Origin: Saturnia japonica
Lineage: Eukaryota > Arthropoda > Insecta > Lepidoptera > Saturniidae
Direction of reading: 5' to 3'
Length of the DNA: 64,000 nt
NCBI GenBank assembly: GCA_033032175.1
Contig: CM065323.1
Location: forward strand, 10,044,001 to 10,108,000
Below, one piece after another: positions 11,284-21,743 of the stretch (the first letter of the stretch is position 1; each line of letters begins with the position of its first letter). The notes beneath the pieces were generated by a model. That model had not been told where the DNA came from. It ran no database searches and saw only the letters and a program-made list of their open reading frames with translations. Made by a program: the position numbers and the translations under genes.

Positions 11284-11805
11284 AACACCCTTTAAACATA
11301 TATTAGAACAAAAAGTTTAGTTTCTTCGACGACGGCGAATGGAGTGTGACTGATATAAAAAAGCCTTTGAGTAAATACTAGAGATGATACTGTGCCTTTG
11401 TCATTTCGACATCCAATATGAATAATATCGTAACTATAATTACAACAAAATACAACTGTACGCTAAGCAAATACAGAAAAAAAAACTGTTCTTAATTCAT
11501 GTATAAAATCATCGTTAATCAATTAATTACAATTCGTAAATATTGATTGAGTGAAAGAGCTTTTAAACTAGATATCATCCACTTTACACGTGAATCTCGA
11601 TGCTCAAGAAGCCATGAATTTGCTTTGTTTTAATGGCTCTACGGAAAACCATGGATTACTTAGGTGTAAATGATATATTGGTATTGGGTATCGACTGATA
11701 ATACGATTTGTGAACCATGAAATCCCCGTATGCTTTTCGGGTGGAATCTTTACTATGATTCTTTTGTTCAAATAGCTGTTCTACAATGTTACTACATTCC
11801 ATTAT

Positions 11806-11960
11806 ACTAGCTGACCCATGCGAATATTTCGCACATAATAAAATCTAAATAATCTCAATGCTGTCATGTTAGTTAAATATATTGATAATAAATGGCGCCT
11901 AGTACATGTTAGTTGAATATATTTTCTTTATGATATCATATATTAGTCTTTTTTAAACGC
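11806..11960 (+). repeat. Interspersed repeat, GAATATTTCGCACA family, copy 1
   Basis: The segment begins near TAGCTGACCCATGCGAATAT and continues with TTCGCACATAATAAA, GCTGTCATGTTAGTTAAATA and a TGGCGCC-like block. The same blocks in the same order occur at 29225-29400 and in shorter form at 51785-51900, all on the plus strand, so this is a dispersed non-coding family. The start resembles known lepidopteran Helitron-associated repeats, but I cannot prove the class. Confidence 0.5.
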
Positions 11961-12519
11961 CTTTGAGAAAAAATAAATGGAGATAGGAATGCAATTCAAT
12001 CACAGATATCAATGTGTAAATTAAATAAATAATTTTTAATTACGAGGCATTAATTTTGAGCTATTTGTAAATGTTTAAAATGTAAGCTTTACTACGATGT
12101 TTGAATCATTAATTTTGGTGAAGACGTAACGGAGATAAGACTTTGCCTGGAAAATACACCTTTGAGCAGGTAAATATCTATATTAGGTATAAGAGCATTG
12201 ACCAGTGACTACTTATATTTAGGTACTATGAAATAAATAATAATAGTATTGAATGATGAATGATTTACATAACCGAGACATTTACTTATTACTGATGTTG
12301 ATTAATATATAATTACTAAAATTAGTAACAATACAAACTACTAATTTTTATAATCGAATAACATTACTAATTTATATTACTACCTAATTATCTTTCAGTC
12401 GCAAACGAAGAAGTTCTTTAAAAGAACTTGTATATTAACGGGCTAAATTAAAGTACATAATAACAAAGCAATAACACGTTTTTACTCTTGGTAAAGTGAT
12501 ACTATGTAACAATACAAGA

Positions 12520-12768
12520 TAATTTTTAACAAAAAAGAAAACCAGCTTTAATGATTTTGAGGCGTTTCGTGATGTAACTTCGAATTTGAAGGTCCAGTGT
12601 GAATGAAATTAAAATGCGACCATTCTTGAGTTATCCCCTTTACAACGAAAAAAGAATCATCTATATCGGTTCATAAACAAAGAAGTTATCGCTGAACATT
12701 AATAAAAAAATACATTCTAATTGAGTAACCTCAGTCTTTTTTTGACGTCGTTTAAAAAATTAATAACA
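12520..12768 (+). repeat. MITE-like repeat, copy 1 (AAAGAAGTTAT family)
   Basis: Blocks AAAACCAGCTTTAATGAT, GAAATTAAAATG, ATCGGTTCATAAACAAAGAA and GAGTAACCTC occur in this order. Related copies lie at 17583-17828 (plus), 29765-29945 (minus) and 39355-39480 (minus). The end resembles a GACTTCAAAAAAGG-type terminus seen in lepidopteran MITEs. It is non-coding and intronic here. Confidence 0.55.
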
Positions 12769-12929
12769 TACACTTCATAGAATCTTGATTTGTATTAGTT
12801 TCGATGTAATTGTAAAGGCATGTAGCTAAAACAATAATTGTAATCTATGCAATTAATAAAAATGAAGTGTCTGTTTGTAATATCAAAAGTATATACGATA
12901 ACTATAATATAACAAAAAGCCCATTTTTA

Positions 12930-13345
12930 AAATTTTTACCTATCTGTATGTCTGTTTGTTCCGGGTAATCTCTGAAATGGTTGGACCGATTTTGACAGGA
13001 CTTTCACTAATAAATAGCTGATGATATAGGGAGTAACTTAGGCTACTTTTATTTTGGAAAAAGAATTAGGATTCCGCACAAATAAAAAAAAACTGGTAAA
13101 GGTGAATCGATTCGGGCGCTAAAATAGCTTACGCTGAGTAAACCATAAGAGATATAGTAAATGAATGTACTACATAATTATAGACATTAAAAAGACATAC
13201 AAAAAAGTCCGGGAGAGTATACATCTATCTTCTAAGCAACACCCACAGTAAGTATTTTTGTCTTTAAAATAGCCAGGAGTAGGGGAGCAAAATTCGGGCG
13301 GGCATTCTGTAGTCCACGTGAGCGAAGCCACGGGGATAGCTAGTT
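12930..13345 (+). repeat. Helitron-like non-autonomous repeat
   Basis: It opens with CTGTATGTCTGTTTGTTCCG, then GGTTGGACCGATTTTGACAG, a frequent lepidopteran repeat consensus. It ends in GAGCGAAGCCACGGGGATAG followed by CTAGTTAA. A GC-rich short stem followed by CTAG and T is the usual 3' end of Helitrons. A related copy is at 48700-48965. The class is inferred from the terminus. It lies 70 bases from receptor exon 4. Confidence 0.45.
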
Positions 13346-13412
13346 AACAATATAATCAATCAAATGTAGTATTTAAGTATATACAATAAAGGAACGCATT
13401 AATAGAACGTAC

Positions 13413-13563
13413 CGTATACAAAATCCGATTTTGGTGTATGTAAAAACCAAAACTGCCATTGGAATGAAAAAGAAGATCACAGATGTCGCTGCTAGATAAT
13501 TATGTAGATCCGCTTCGTTCGATAACCAGCAAACTTTTGACAAATCGGAAAACTCTAAAGAAT
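13413..13563 (-). CDS. Neuropeptide GPCR exon 4: second outer loop and TM5
   Basis: The exon follows a TTTTCAG acceptor and ends at a CG|GTACGT donor. It encodes about 50 residues: the second outer loop with its conserved cysteine (DLSKVCWLSNEADLHNYL) and TM5 (ATSVIFFFIPMAVLVFTY, then TKIGFCIR). The Cys would pair with the Cys of exon 2 (NAVCKLRAF), as in nearly all rhodopsin-family receptors. The Pro in TM5 is also conserved. It is entered in phase 1, completing an Asn codon with exon 3, and left in phase 2. The next supported exon begins only at 6066. Confidence 0.85.
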
Positions 13564-13784
13564 CTGAAAACAAACATTTTAACGAATAATTAAGAAAAAA
13601 AACTTGCTACGTCACTCTACTAAACACACACACACAGAAGTGAACCTATACCTTTAAATTATTTTTCAAATTATAATACATCTCTGTAAGTAATATAGAG
13701 TTTACAACTAGAAATCGAAAATTACATATTATTTTATAAAATATAATTGTTGTATGTTGAGGTATACAAGGTCAGATATACTAA

Positions 13785-13910
13785 ATTATTCAATTTAACC
13801 CCTAAGAAGGCACTTAAGAGTATCAAAACACTATTACCGGTTCGGAAAACATCCTAGTTATGGAGAAGAGGTGGTAAGAAACTTGATCGTGTTTACCTTT
13901 TTTTTTGATA
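13785..13910 (+). repeat. Short interspersed repeat (GAAGGCACTTA family), copy 1
   Basis: Blocks TTCAATTTAACCCCTAAGAA, GGCACTTAAG, ACCGGTTCGGAAAACATCC and GGTAAGAAACTTGATCG occur again in the same order at 28975-29115. It is non-coding. It looks like the tail of a retroposon family, but the class is uncertain. Confidence 0.5.
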
Positions 13911-14330
13911 GATAAGTATTGTTTATAGTTATTAGCGGATTTATAGAGAAGGAATCATTTCCAGGCGTCACTATGATTAACGTATTTGTCCTATAATACC
14001 TGTCGACAGGTTCTTAAACTTATTGTTCGGCAAATCGATAATCTGCCAAGAAGTTTATTGAAGAACATCACATAATTATCTAAAAAACTTGTATTTAACT
14101 TACTAAGATGGCAATACAATTTCATATTTATTTTTAACACGCTGTTATTAGCTTCACCTGTATGTATGTAACCGACCCCTTTGAGCTCGATTTTGTCCTA
14201 CTTTGAATGATCAGATTTAATTCAAACTTTGCACACTTGTCAAAGGTCGATGACAATGCAATAATCCGATCAAAGCATCTGATTATCCTAATTAGATTCG
14301 CCAGGATTAATTAATTTCTTTCCGCATTCT

Positions 14331-14609
14331 TTGCATGCGAGTAAGAGAGATAGAGCTAGTGCGCGAACTACGCATGGGTGCAGTTCCACACTTACTCTTT
14401 CGGGCATGCAAGGTTGTACAGTTGATCATGCAGTCATTTATTTGGGTCCGCGATTGTTTGCTGCTGGACAAGCTTATGTGGCACTTAGTCGTGGAAGATC
14501 CTTGGACGGTATACGAATTGAAGAACTAGATTGCTCAAAATTAACAGGAAGAACTCCATGTAACAGTGAAGCATTGAATGAAATGATTCGATTACGAGAT
14601 AAACCATAA
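14331..14609 (+). pseudogene. Helitron PIF1-type helicase, C-terminal fragment
   Basis: The frame ending at the TAA at 14607-14609 encodes the last segment of a PIF1/RecD-like helicase: GMQGCTVDHAVIYLG, FAAGQAYVALSRGRSLDG, IRIEELDCSKLTG and a NEMIRLRDKP tail. The QGCTVD and YVALSR blocks correspond to helicase motifs V/VI in Helitron Rep-helicases and insect PIF1 transposon helicases. The rest of the protein, including Walker A and B and any Rep domain, is absent. The first 25 or so codons are out of register with the family, so homology starts at about 14385. It sits within the receptor intron between exons 3 and 4 and is a dead remnant. Confidence 0.8.
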
Positions 14610-15647
14610 AATCTACCATCAGTCACAGATTGAAAATTCACACTCATCCTCATTCTCAGTGCCGCCAACAGATTCGCTCCTATGATTATAATATTATGTA
14701 AAGTGATTACGGATTGAAAATTCCATACTCAAGCATTAATGTGACTGACTGTATATGTAAATAAGGTTGCACCTCTATGTGTCTCGCTGTTTATATTGGC
14801 ATCATAGAAATCTTTGAATATGTTTTCTTAACCAAGATACAATCGGAACACATTTGTACATATTAAGGGTGGTTGATAGTTAGCAAATCGAACTAAATAA
14901 TTTATAGTTTAAAAAATCCAACTAAAAAACAGAAAATAAAATTTAATAAATTTGATTAAGAACAGTGTAAAAAAAAATGAATGTACATTGAGATACACAT
15001 ATCCCATTGCTGATTTTTTGTAGGTCTTTTTAAAATCTAACATATATCTTATGACCTGACCAGATAACATAGCTATAAACTAAAATAAAAACCATGTAAA
15101 CCGGATAAGTGGTTTTCGCGTGGAAAGGACATAAACGGACATACAGACAGAGACGTTGAGTTGTATAATATGTATTATGTTAGGTAACACAAGGTAACGA
15201 TGATAGCAAATTAATTCGTAAAAAAGGTTGCCGCCACCGCGGCACCGGCGTAACGCGCTGGGTAAATCGTAAAAAATGAAACAAGGCAATTTCAGGCAGG
15301 CGAAGACTTCGAAAGGCGCTGATACGCATAATTGGTTTATAAAATTTTACATAGTAACTTTTATGAAAGAAATAAAAATACATTTTTAATTTTTTTTACT
15401 TGAACTAAAAATTAAAAATATAATTATTATAACAAATTACATATAAAAAAAAATCAGTCATTTTTAATACTTATATTAACAAATATTTACCTCCTTTATT
15501 CTTTACTTTTTTAATCGTGGCGTTTAATTCCAAACTAAGTAAAGCTTGTATTTATTATGGTTACTAAACCGATGATATTTTAATATACATATTTAACATC
15601 CAGCCATACAACCGACAGTTATGCTCATCAAACAAAATTCAGCTATG

Positions 15648-15712
15648 AGTGGGGATTGAACCCGCGACCAACGGTTCAACAGTGAAGCTTACTTCCACTG
15701 CGCCACGAGACC
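15648..15712 (-). repeat. tRNA-derived SINE head
   Basis: On the minus strand the segment reads CGTGGCGCAGTGGAAG (box A-like) and then GGTCGCGGGTTCAATCCCCA (box B), the internal RNA polymerase III promoter of a tRNA-derived SINE. The two ends cannot form an acceptor stem, so it is not a working tRNA gene. Confidence 0.6.
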
Positions 15713-15904
15713 TTTCATATAATGAATAATATCGCTTTAGTTTCCACTTCTTTATATTATGCTTCATTTATTCAGTAATTTGTAATCTTTACATTTATAT
15801 CAATAAATCTGTAGTCCTGTCTGTACTTTAATATTTTTCCAAAATTTCCCGACAGGCACACTATATGAACGATACTGATCACGAATATGCTATTAATTTT
15901 TTTT

Positions 15905-16563
15905 TTTGGCTGTCTTTTTCCGTCTGTCTGTCTGTTTGTATGTCCGGATTTAACTCAAAAACGGCTTGACCGATACTTATGAAATTTTGTACACGGTATG
16001 CTTGTATCATCGGTCAATTAATATGGTATAAGAAATTTCAATATTACTTTTAGAATTCAGGATTTTAAAGTCATTCCATGAATTATAAGTTATGAGAATT
16101 TTCAATAAAACAAGGAATCGTAAAAAATATAATTTCCAAATATTTAAAATTTTATTCACTCTTAACCTATTTTGATGAAATTTTGTACATGGGTAGTCTA
16201 AGTATTTACATAATTGATGAACTATAAAAATTGTCAATAATACTTCTAGAAATAAAAAAAATAAGTTAAAAAAATAATTTTCATCAATTGTCAACTGATT
16301 CTGATCAAAATTTGTAGACAGGATGCATAAATGATACTATAATTGAGAGACTATAAGAATAGATATTGCATTAGGAATTGTAGGTAAGAATGATACTTAA
16401 TTTTCACCCTATTTTGATGAAAATTGTACACGGGAATTGCAAGCCACTCCTCAATTGATATAGAATATGAATTATCAACAATATGAGTAAAAATAAAATT
16501 ACAGGATATAAATAACTACTGCGTAGTAACAAACACGTACGGAGCCGCGGGCACACTGCTAGT
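15905..16563 (+). repeat. Helitron-like repeat with internal diverged units
   Basis: It starts at TCTGTCTGTCTGTTTGTATG and continues with TCAAAAACGGCTTGACCGAT. It ends in GAGCCGCGGGCACACTGCTA then GT, the GC-rich stem plus CTAGT end shared with other copies here. A unit containing TGATGAAATTTTGTACA recurs at about 15980, 16170, 16290 and 16420, so the interior is a run of diverged tandem units of roughly 130-180 bases. It is non-coding. Confidence 0.45.
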
Positions 16564-16780
16564 ATATTATTAAGCTCAAGATATTTTTTGTTTGTTTGAA
16601 TACGCTAATGGAACGTTTTGGAAGTACCAGTCACATTTGAAAAAGTATTATAATTTTTTATAGCCTATTTATTGAGGAAAGTTCTAGGGTACATAATTTG
16701 ACGCTGTGATTCTAAGGAGCGACGTAATGATGAACGTCAGATATTTTTTTCCTAGTTTGGACTAAGCTTTTAACCATAAG
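16555..16780 (+). repeat. Interspersed repeat (TTTGTTTGAATACGCTAAT family), copy 1
   Basis: Blocks TTTGTTTGAATACGCTAATG, TATAGCCTATTTATTGAGGA and AAGTTCTAGGG recur as diverged sequence at 38275-38400. This resembles a lepidopteran repeat known for a TTGTTTGAACGCGCTAATCT core. It is non-coding. Beyond it, to 17070, the DNA is locally GC-richer and holds an ORF (17071-17394) that I could not relate to any protein. Confidence 0.4.
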
Positions 16781-17310
16781 GACCCAAGGAAAATTCAGTC
16801 TAAAACGGCTTTAGCTTCACCTGGCTTGGGCGAACGTCAAGCAAAGATGTCAGGCAAGTACGGGAAGTAAAAACAAAGATAGTGGTAACGCCATCTCGTG
16901 TCTCACCTACCATCTCCCACTCCCTTCCCCGCCGTGTATGATTTATAACCAACTCGCGGCACGCACACTTTTTCATAACGCGCTCTTGCGACGGTCGAAT
17001 TTTTTACTGTTATCCTAAGCTCCTGCTAAAAAATCGCTGAATTTTCGCGAACCCTTTAACCGAATGTTCTTTGCACGGAGGACACCTTGGAGTAGTGATT
17101 TGCTGTTCGCAGAAGAAAGGCAACCAGATCAGAGCACGATGTCCTTGTATTCCTTTCAATCGCATCCCCGCGCCATTGTACATACATTTCGGGCACTTCT
17201 CGTGTCCAGATACGCGGGTGCGTTGGCTACAGTGCGGTGAAAAGTTGTTGGAAACATGTTTAATAATATATTTTATAAAGCTATGTAATATTGTATACCT
17301 AGGTACTTAC

Positions 17311-17513
17311 TCGCTGGATATTCCACAAGTGCTTCCACAACATTCCCCATTGTCAAAGGCACAGCACATGCCATGCTTAAAGCCCATATGCTAAGTATCA
17401 CTATCACTGCCCTTTTGTGTCCAGACAGTGCGGAAGAATGAAAAGGATGACAGATAGCTATATACCTTTCTATGGAAAAAGACACTACTGTCATAATCGA
17501 GGTATACGTTGTG
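17311..17513 (-). CDS. Neuropeptide GPCR exon 3: TM3 end, ERY motif, TM4
   Basis: The exon lies between a TTTTCAG acceptor at 17514 and a GTAAGT donor starting at 17310. It encodes the end of TM3 (TTYTSIMTVVSFSIERYIAI) with the ERY variant of the DRY switch followed by CHPF, then TM4 (HKRAVIVILSIWALSMACAV with the conserved Trp) and the start of outer loop 2 (LTMGNVVEALVEYPA). ERYIAICHPF is the wording of pyrokinin/CAPA/neuromedin-U receptors. It is entered in phase 2, completing Thr with exon 2, and left in phase 1. Confidence 0.9.
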
Positions 17514-17582
17514 CTGAAAAAAAAAGAACTATGATTTTAACTATTATTGTCTAACTTTCTTCAATAACAAGAAATATACCTA

Positions 17583-17828
17583 AGCTTTAAAAGTCAATTT
17601 ATAACAAAAGGAAAACCAACTTCAATGATTTCGAAGAGTTCTCTTGTGTATCTACAAAGTTGAAGGTGTAATGCCGATGAAATTAAAATGGGACTACACT
17701 TGAAGTGTCCCCTTTCAAAACAAGAATCATCCAAATCGGTTCATGAATAAAGAAGTTATGTCCGAACATCCGTAAAAAAAAAGTTCATTCGATTTGAGTA
17801 ACCTCTGTAATTTTTTAAGTCGGTTAAA
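17583..17828 (+). repeat. MITE-like repeat, copy 2 (AAAGAAGTTAT family)
   Basis: This shares with 12520-12768 the ordered blocks AAAACCAACTTCAATGAT, TGAAATTAAAATG, AATCGGTTCATGAATAAAGA and GAGTAACCTC, and ends in TTTTTTAAGTCGGTTAAA. It is non-coding, 70 bases upstream of receptor exon 3 on the opposite strand sense. Confidence 0.55.
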
Positions 17829-17890
17829 TATGATATTTTAGTCGTTAATTTTGATAAAGAATTAAGAGATAATAATTATAACTTCGGTGT

Positions 17891-18554
17891 AGGGTAGGGT
17901 TGCGTACTGTATTATATAGTATCGTACTATATTTTAGTCAGCTGTTGCGCTTATTACCCGACTGAAAAACGGGGTTTATGTATTTCGAGCGTATTGTATG
18001 TATATAAGTATGTATGTTTATTTCTTTGGCACGTCCTAATTAGGGGAGTGACATAGGCTATATAATACCCAAGTACGACGTCTGGGAATCAAATAAAAAA
18101 CAAACATAGAAAAATATTTTGTTTGTCGTGTTTTTGTTGCAGTCGGGTTTTTTGTTTCCTTTTTAATAATTTATTTTCTATTCTTTTGTTAAATGAAAAA
18201 AGGGCAAATTGTCGTTGAAATTTACTTTCCTTTTGTTTGAAGTTTCTAGAAGGAAATAATATCATCATTTTAGGTGTTTACAATATTATGAAAAAATTTA
18301 AAGTACGAATTAGAACAACGCGAAGTGGATCACTTATTTGGATATGATACAAATAGAAAAATGAATAAAATAAAAGAAAAATCACAGACATGAGCCCTGA
18401 AGAAATTTCACTCCTTTTTGGGCAGAGTTACTCAATAATAATTAAAAATAAATGTGTACTATTATATATTTTTTCAAAATTTCCCAAAAGTACTATATAT
18501 TTAACAGTTTTTTTAAAATATACTATATTTTTCCCAAAAAAAGGTGGCAAGCCT
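17891..18554. mobile_element. hAT-type non-autonomous element, copy 1
   Basis: It begins with GTAGGGTTGCGTACTG and TATAGTATCGTACTATATTT, and ends in TTTCCCAAAAAAAGGTGGCA then AGCCTA. The better-preserved copy is at 51095-51761. The ends are inverted (TAGGGTTGCC against GGCAAGCCTA). The flanks GTGTAGGG and GTCGAGGG agree at 6 of 8 positions, consistent with a decayed 8-bp target duplication. A nested unit bounded by ACCCGACTG and CAGTCGGGTTTTTTG occupies 17957-18160. Confidence 0.6.
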
Positions 18555-18904
18555 AGTCGAGGGTCATTTGCCTTAAAGGGTTCATCGGTTACACTTTGGT
18601 GAATGTGTGAAACAAGAGGATGCACCAACTAATTCCACCATGTCCATTCCCTCAGAGGACTACCAGACGCCGTATGGGTCTACATTCATATTTAGCCGAT
18701 GTTCTATTTATCCGCACAAACCGCTCTGTATTATGCGAACCGCAAATGAATGAAACTTAGTATTTGCGCCAGTTTTTCCTGATTGATATAGCATAATAGT
18801 CTTCGTAAGAAGATTGAATCAGTTTTTACTGAGCGATCACGTATCATCCTCCAACTCGTATTTTTTTCCATCAGGTGTAACTGAGGCCAATCCTCGAGTA
18901 GTCT

Positions 18905-19108
18905 AAATCTAAATATATATAAAAGGAAACCGGGACTGACTGACTCTTCTATAAACACATAGCTCAAACCTCTGAACGGATTGGGCTGCAATTTGGCACT
19001 CAGGTGTTATTGTGACGTAGCCATCTGCTAAGAATAAATTAATTCAACCCCTAAAGGGATATAACGAGTAATGAGAAATCATGTAAGAAGCCGCGGGCAA
19101 AAGTTAGT
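18905..19108 (+). repeat. Short Helitron-like non-autonomous element
   Basis: A 200-bp unit starts at TCTAAATATATATAAAAGGA and runs through CTGACTGACTC and GAACGGATTGGGCTGCAATT. It ends in AAGCCGCGGGCAAAAGTTAG followed by T. The start (TC plus TATATA) and the GC-rich stem plus TTAGT or CTAGT end fit non-autonomous Helitrons of Lepidoptera. It is non-coding. Confidence 0.5.
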
Positions 19109-19224
19109 ATATTATAAAAAGGGAGATTTGGCGTTACCACAAAAAATACTTAGATATTTAATGAATAATAATACCCTTACCATACCATGATTTCATTACT
19201 ATGTTTTTCTTCACAGAGAGCTCA

Positions 19225-19290
19225 GGCTAAAATCATGAATCGAACCTACGTCGATTGCGCGGTGTTCAAACACGTTACCAATGAGTCGAT
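19225..19290 (-). repeat. tRNA-like SINE fragment beside receptor exon 2
   Basis: The minus strand reads GACTCATTGGTAACGTGTTT and then TCGACGTAGGTTCGATTCAT, with a box B-like GGTTCGATTC. It resembles the head of a tRNA-derived SINE. It lies only 23 bases past the donor of receptor exon 2. The box A is poor and no acceptor stem forms. Confidence 0.4.
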
Positions 19291-19313
19291 TTGTTTTAAT
19301 ATTATGAACTTAC

Positions 19314-19404
19314 GTTTCACATATAAAAGCACGTAGTTTGCAAACTGCATTGCCAAACAAATCCGGATGTATTTGCCAGTAGTACCATAGCTCCTGGGGA
19401 AGAC
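19314..19404 (-). CDS. Neuropeptide GPCR exon 2: first outer loop and TM3 start
   Basis: A 91-nt exon between a TAACAG acceptor (19406-19405) and a GTAAGT donor (19313-19308). It encodes [20 protein letters not shown] and then [10 protein letters not shown] plus two bases of a Thr codon. GLPQE followed by aromatic residues and a WQIHP-like loop, then VC with the conserved disulphide Cys at the top of TM3, is characteristic of the pyrokinin/CAPA/neuromedin-U receptor group. Entry is phase 1 (Gly shared with exon 1) and exit phase 2. Confidence 0.88.
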
Positions 19405-19917
19405 CTGTTAAAAGTTAGACTTCTAAATTATTTATTTATAAAAATACATCTCAAAATAGGTTTACTATGAATATTATAAATATACATAATTTAAATAAAG
19501 TCAAAAAACAATGAAACGTTTTTTCCCGTATTGTTAATTTTAGTTTCGAAGTTGCTAGTAAAGGAATTTCCAATATAAGAACTGGATATCTTCAATATAA
19601 AATAAAAATACATTGATTGTTTATAATTATGTTATCTCTTTTCGACCACTTATTCTTTGGGATTTTTTTATGGAATACTACATAATTGAAATGACCACAT
19701 AGATGGCTACATACCAAATGCGAGAGCACAGTTCAACTAAAAAAGAACGTGGACTATCGGGAATTCGATAATCTGCCGCCAGTCGTCGCTGTCATGTACC
19801 TACATGCTGAAATGTCTCTTTGTGGACCCGATATCATAGGAAAGACTAGGAGACAGAATGTACTGGCCTGCAGACGATTTCACAATATTAGGGTGTGTAC
19901 ATTTTGATATAATATAA

Positions 19918-20215
19918 CTAGTGACCTACCCCGGCTTCGCATGGATAGCAGAGCAATATATAATATAACTTTATTGGTTTACGCGGCGCACGCAAGTAAA
20001 GCTCTCGGTCGGCATGATTTTTTGCTACATCTTCAAGAATCATCGTCATATTTCAGTTAATTTCGTCAAAGAATTATATATACAGCTAAACCTTCCTCAT
20101 GAATTACTCCCTTCATTAAAGAAAATCGTATGTAAATTAGTTTGGAGGGTTTTGAGTTTATCGCTTTCAGATAGATAGACAGACAGACGCGGCGAAGACT
20201 TTGTTTTATAATAAT
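19918..20215 (+). repeat. Interspersed repeat with CCCCGGCTTCGCATGG start
   Basis: The segment begins CTAGTGACCTACCCCGGCTT and ends with AGACAGACAGACGCGGCGAA then GACTTTGTTTTATAATAATA. Internal blocks such as CAGCTAAACCTTCCTCATGA match a repeat consensus I know from lepidopteran genomes. It is non-coding and lies in the first receptor intron. Confidence 0.5.
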
Positions 20216-21229
20216 AATTATTAGTATGATACTTAATTAGATTTAATGGAACACTTCCCAATAGACAAAATAATGATATAAAATATTATAATTATTTATT
20301 AGTTGTCCTTTGATACCATGTTGCTATATCCAAGCGTCACATTTTTCACTACATTTGGTTGTAAACACGTGCGGTTAGGTTCTGAAGCAGATTTACGGAA
20401 ATGTGATCACGTAGATAGATAATAATTTTCTGAAAATAATTTCACTAATCCTGGCCATTTTGAGGTCGGTTTATGTAAGTAAAAAGTTTTTGGCTACGTG
20501 CCTATTCAATAATAATTCTTCCAGTACATTTTATTTGTTTTTATGAGTTCGCTGAGCCTCGTTTTTGTAGCTACCGGCTTAAGTGGATTAACTGATGGTT
20601 ATTCTGAGATACACGAAACGCCTATTTTATGTGTTACTTATATCATGTGTATAATGGAAAATAGGTATTTAATTTTAAGAAGTAGTGTTAAGTCTAACTT
20701 TTTTTTAATGTAACCCTCAAAGAGTAATAGTATAAGTATGTAGTATACAACCGCTTCATCCAAACTAAAAGTAAGCCTAAAACTAAATATATCGCTAAAC
20801 ACATTGTTAGACTAATAAATCATGACTATGATTTGATTAATCTAATACCAGTTTTGAAACCGAATATTAACTACAATTTTATACAATATAGAGCAAAATA
20901 TTTAGGCATTAAACTTCGTGATTGTAAAAAAAAAATCACATCAACTTTTTTATACATGATATTATATTTATTTCATGATTCACATTTTTGCGATATTTTC
21001 CACTGGCTGAATTTCTATAGCCGTACGTAAAACAAATCTATCAGGATATGGCTTTTTTTATTATGAACGTGTTTATTCACCAGGCAAGACGATAGCTATT
21101 TATAATATATCTATGAAAATCTATGAGACGAGAGACCAAATCACAGTTGAAAATGCTGATGCTACAAATATGAAAATTGTTCAGTAGGACCCTAGTTGAC
21201 GTAGAGAAATAATAAGGCAGATTTTTCGA
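20216..21229. other. Intronic AT-rich DNA
   Basis: Part of the intron between receptor exons 1 and 2. I see no coding or repeat structure I can name; a 65-codon ORF at 20833-21030 has no domain. Confidence 0.3.
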
Positions 21230-21234
21230 TAAAC

Positions 21235-21395
21235 AATTATTATAGAGAGATACGGCACTGAGAAATCTATTTGGAGTCTTTTGGGCCAGCCCGACTAGTG
21301 AAATGCCTCCACCCGACAGAAGATCCTCAGCCAAATATCCTTGTGTTGTGTTCCTGCGGTGAGTAGGGTTTCCAGAGCTCCATGGGGAAAAGAGG
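21235..21395 (+). repeat. LINE 3' region remnant, copy 1
   Basis: Blocks GGGCCAGCCCGACTAGTGAA, ATGCCTCCACCCGACAGAAG and CCTTGTGTTGTGTTCC match the order of a common lepidopteran LINE 3' region. A diverged copy is at 39130-39255, and the next part of the same unit appears at 57755-57895. It is non-coding. Confidence 0.5.
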
Positions 21396-21403
21396 TTTCA
21401 TCC

Positions 21404-21712
21404 TTAGGCTGAGGCCACACGGCAATTCTTTGTCGCAACGCAATACCCCCGGTACTACGACGTCGCTGCGTTTCAGTGAAGAGTGTTTCATATCAGCGCT
21501 GCACCGCTGTTTCCGCTCCGGCGTTACACTGTCTTTACCTTCTCCGCTTCATCTCCCTGATTCCCTCGTCCATTACGCGCGTGCTGCGTTGCCATACGAC
21601 GTCGTAACGCATCGTGTAGCAAGTCGTTATGATTTATATGTAAAACGATGTGGCGTCACCGCTCAGACGACGTAACGCACTGACAACGCCCGTGCGTGTG
21701 GCCTTACCCTTA
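21404..21712. mobile_element. GC-rich MITE in receptor intron 1
   Basis: It starts TTAGGCTGAGGCCACACGGC and ends GCGTGTGGCCTTACCCTTA, an inverted-repeat pair of about 17 bases with a few mismatches. The interior is markedly CG-rich (ACGACGTCGCTGCG and similar). It fits a MITE. It ends only about 30 bases from the donor of receptor exon 1 (21743). Confidence 0.6.
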
Positions 21713-21743
21713 CGTGTACAATGTGGCATAATTTTGTACTTAC

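Noticed and set aside
15648..15712. Possible tRNA gene on the minus strand
   Set aside because: Boxes A and B are present but the ends do not pair as an acceptor stem and related heads recur at 32821 and 35469, so it is a tRNA-derived SINE.
17071..17394. 107-codon ORF with cysteines, considered as a zinc-finger exon
   Set aside because: Cys spacing fits no finger type, both strands are open, and it overlaps receptor exon 3 on the other strand.
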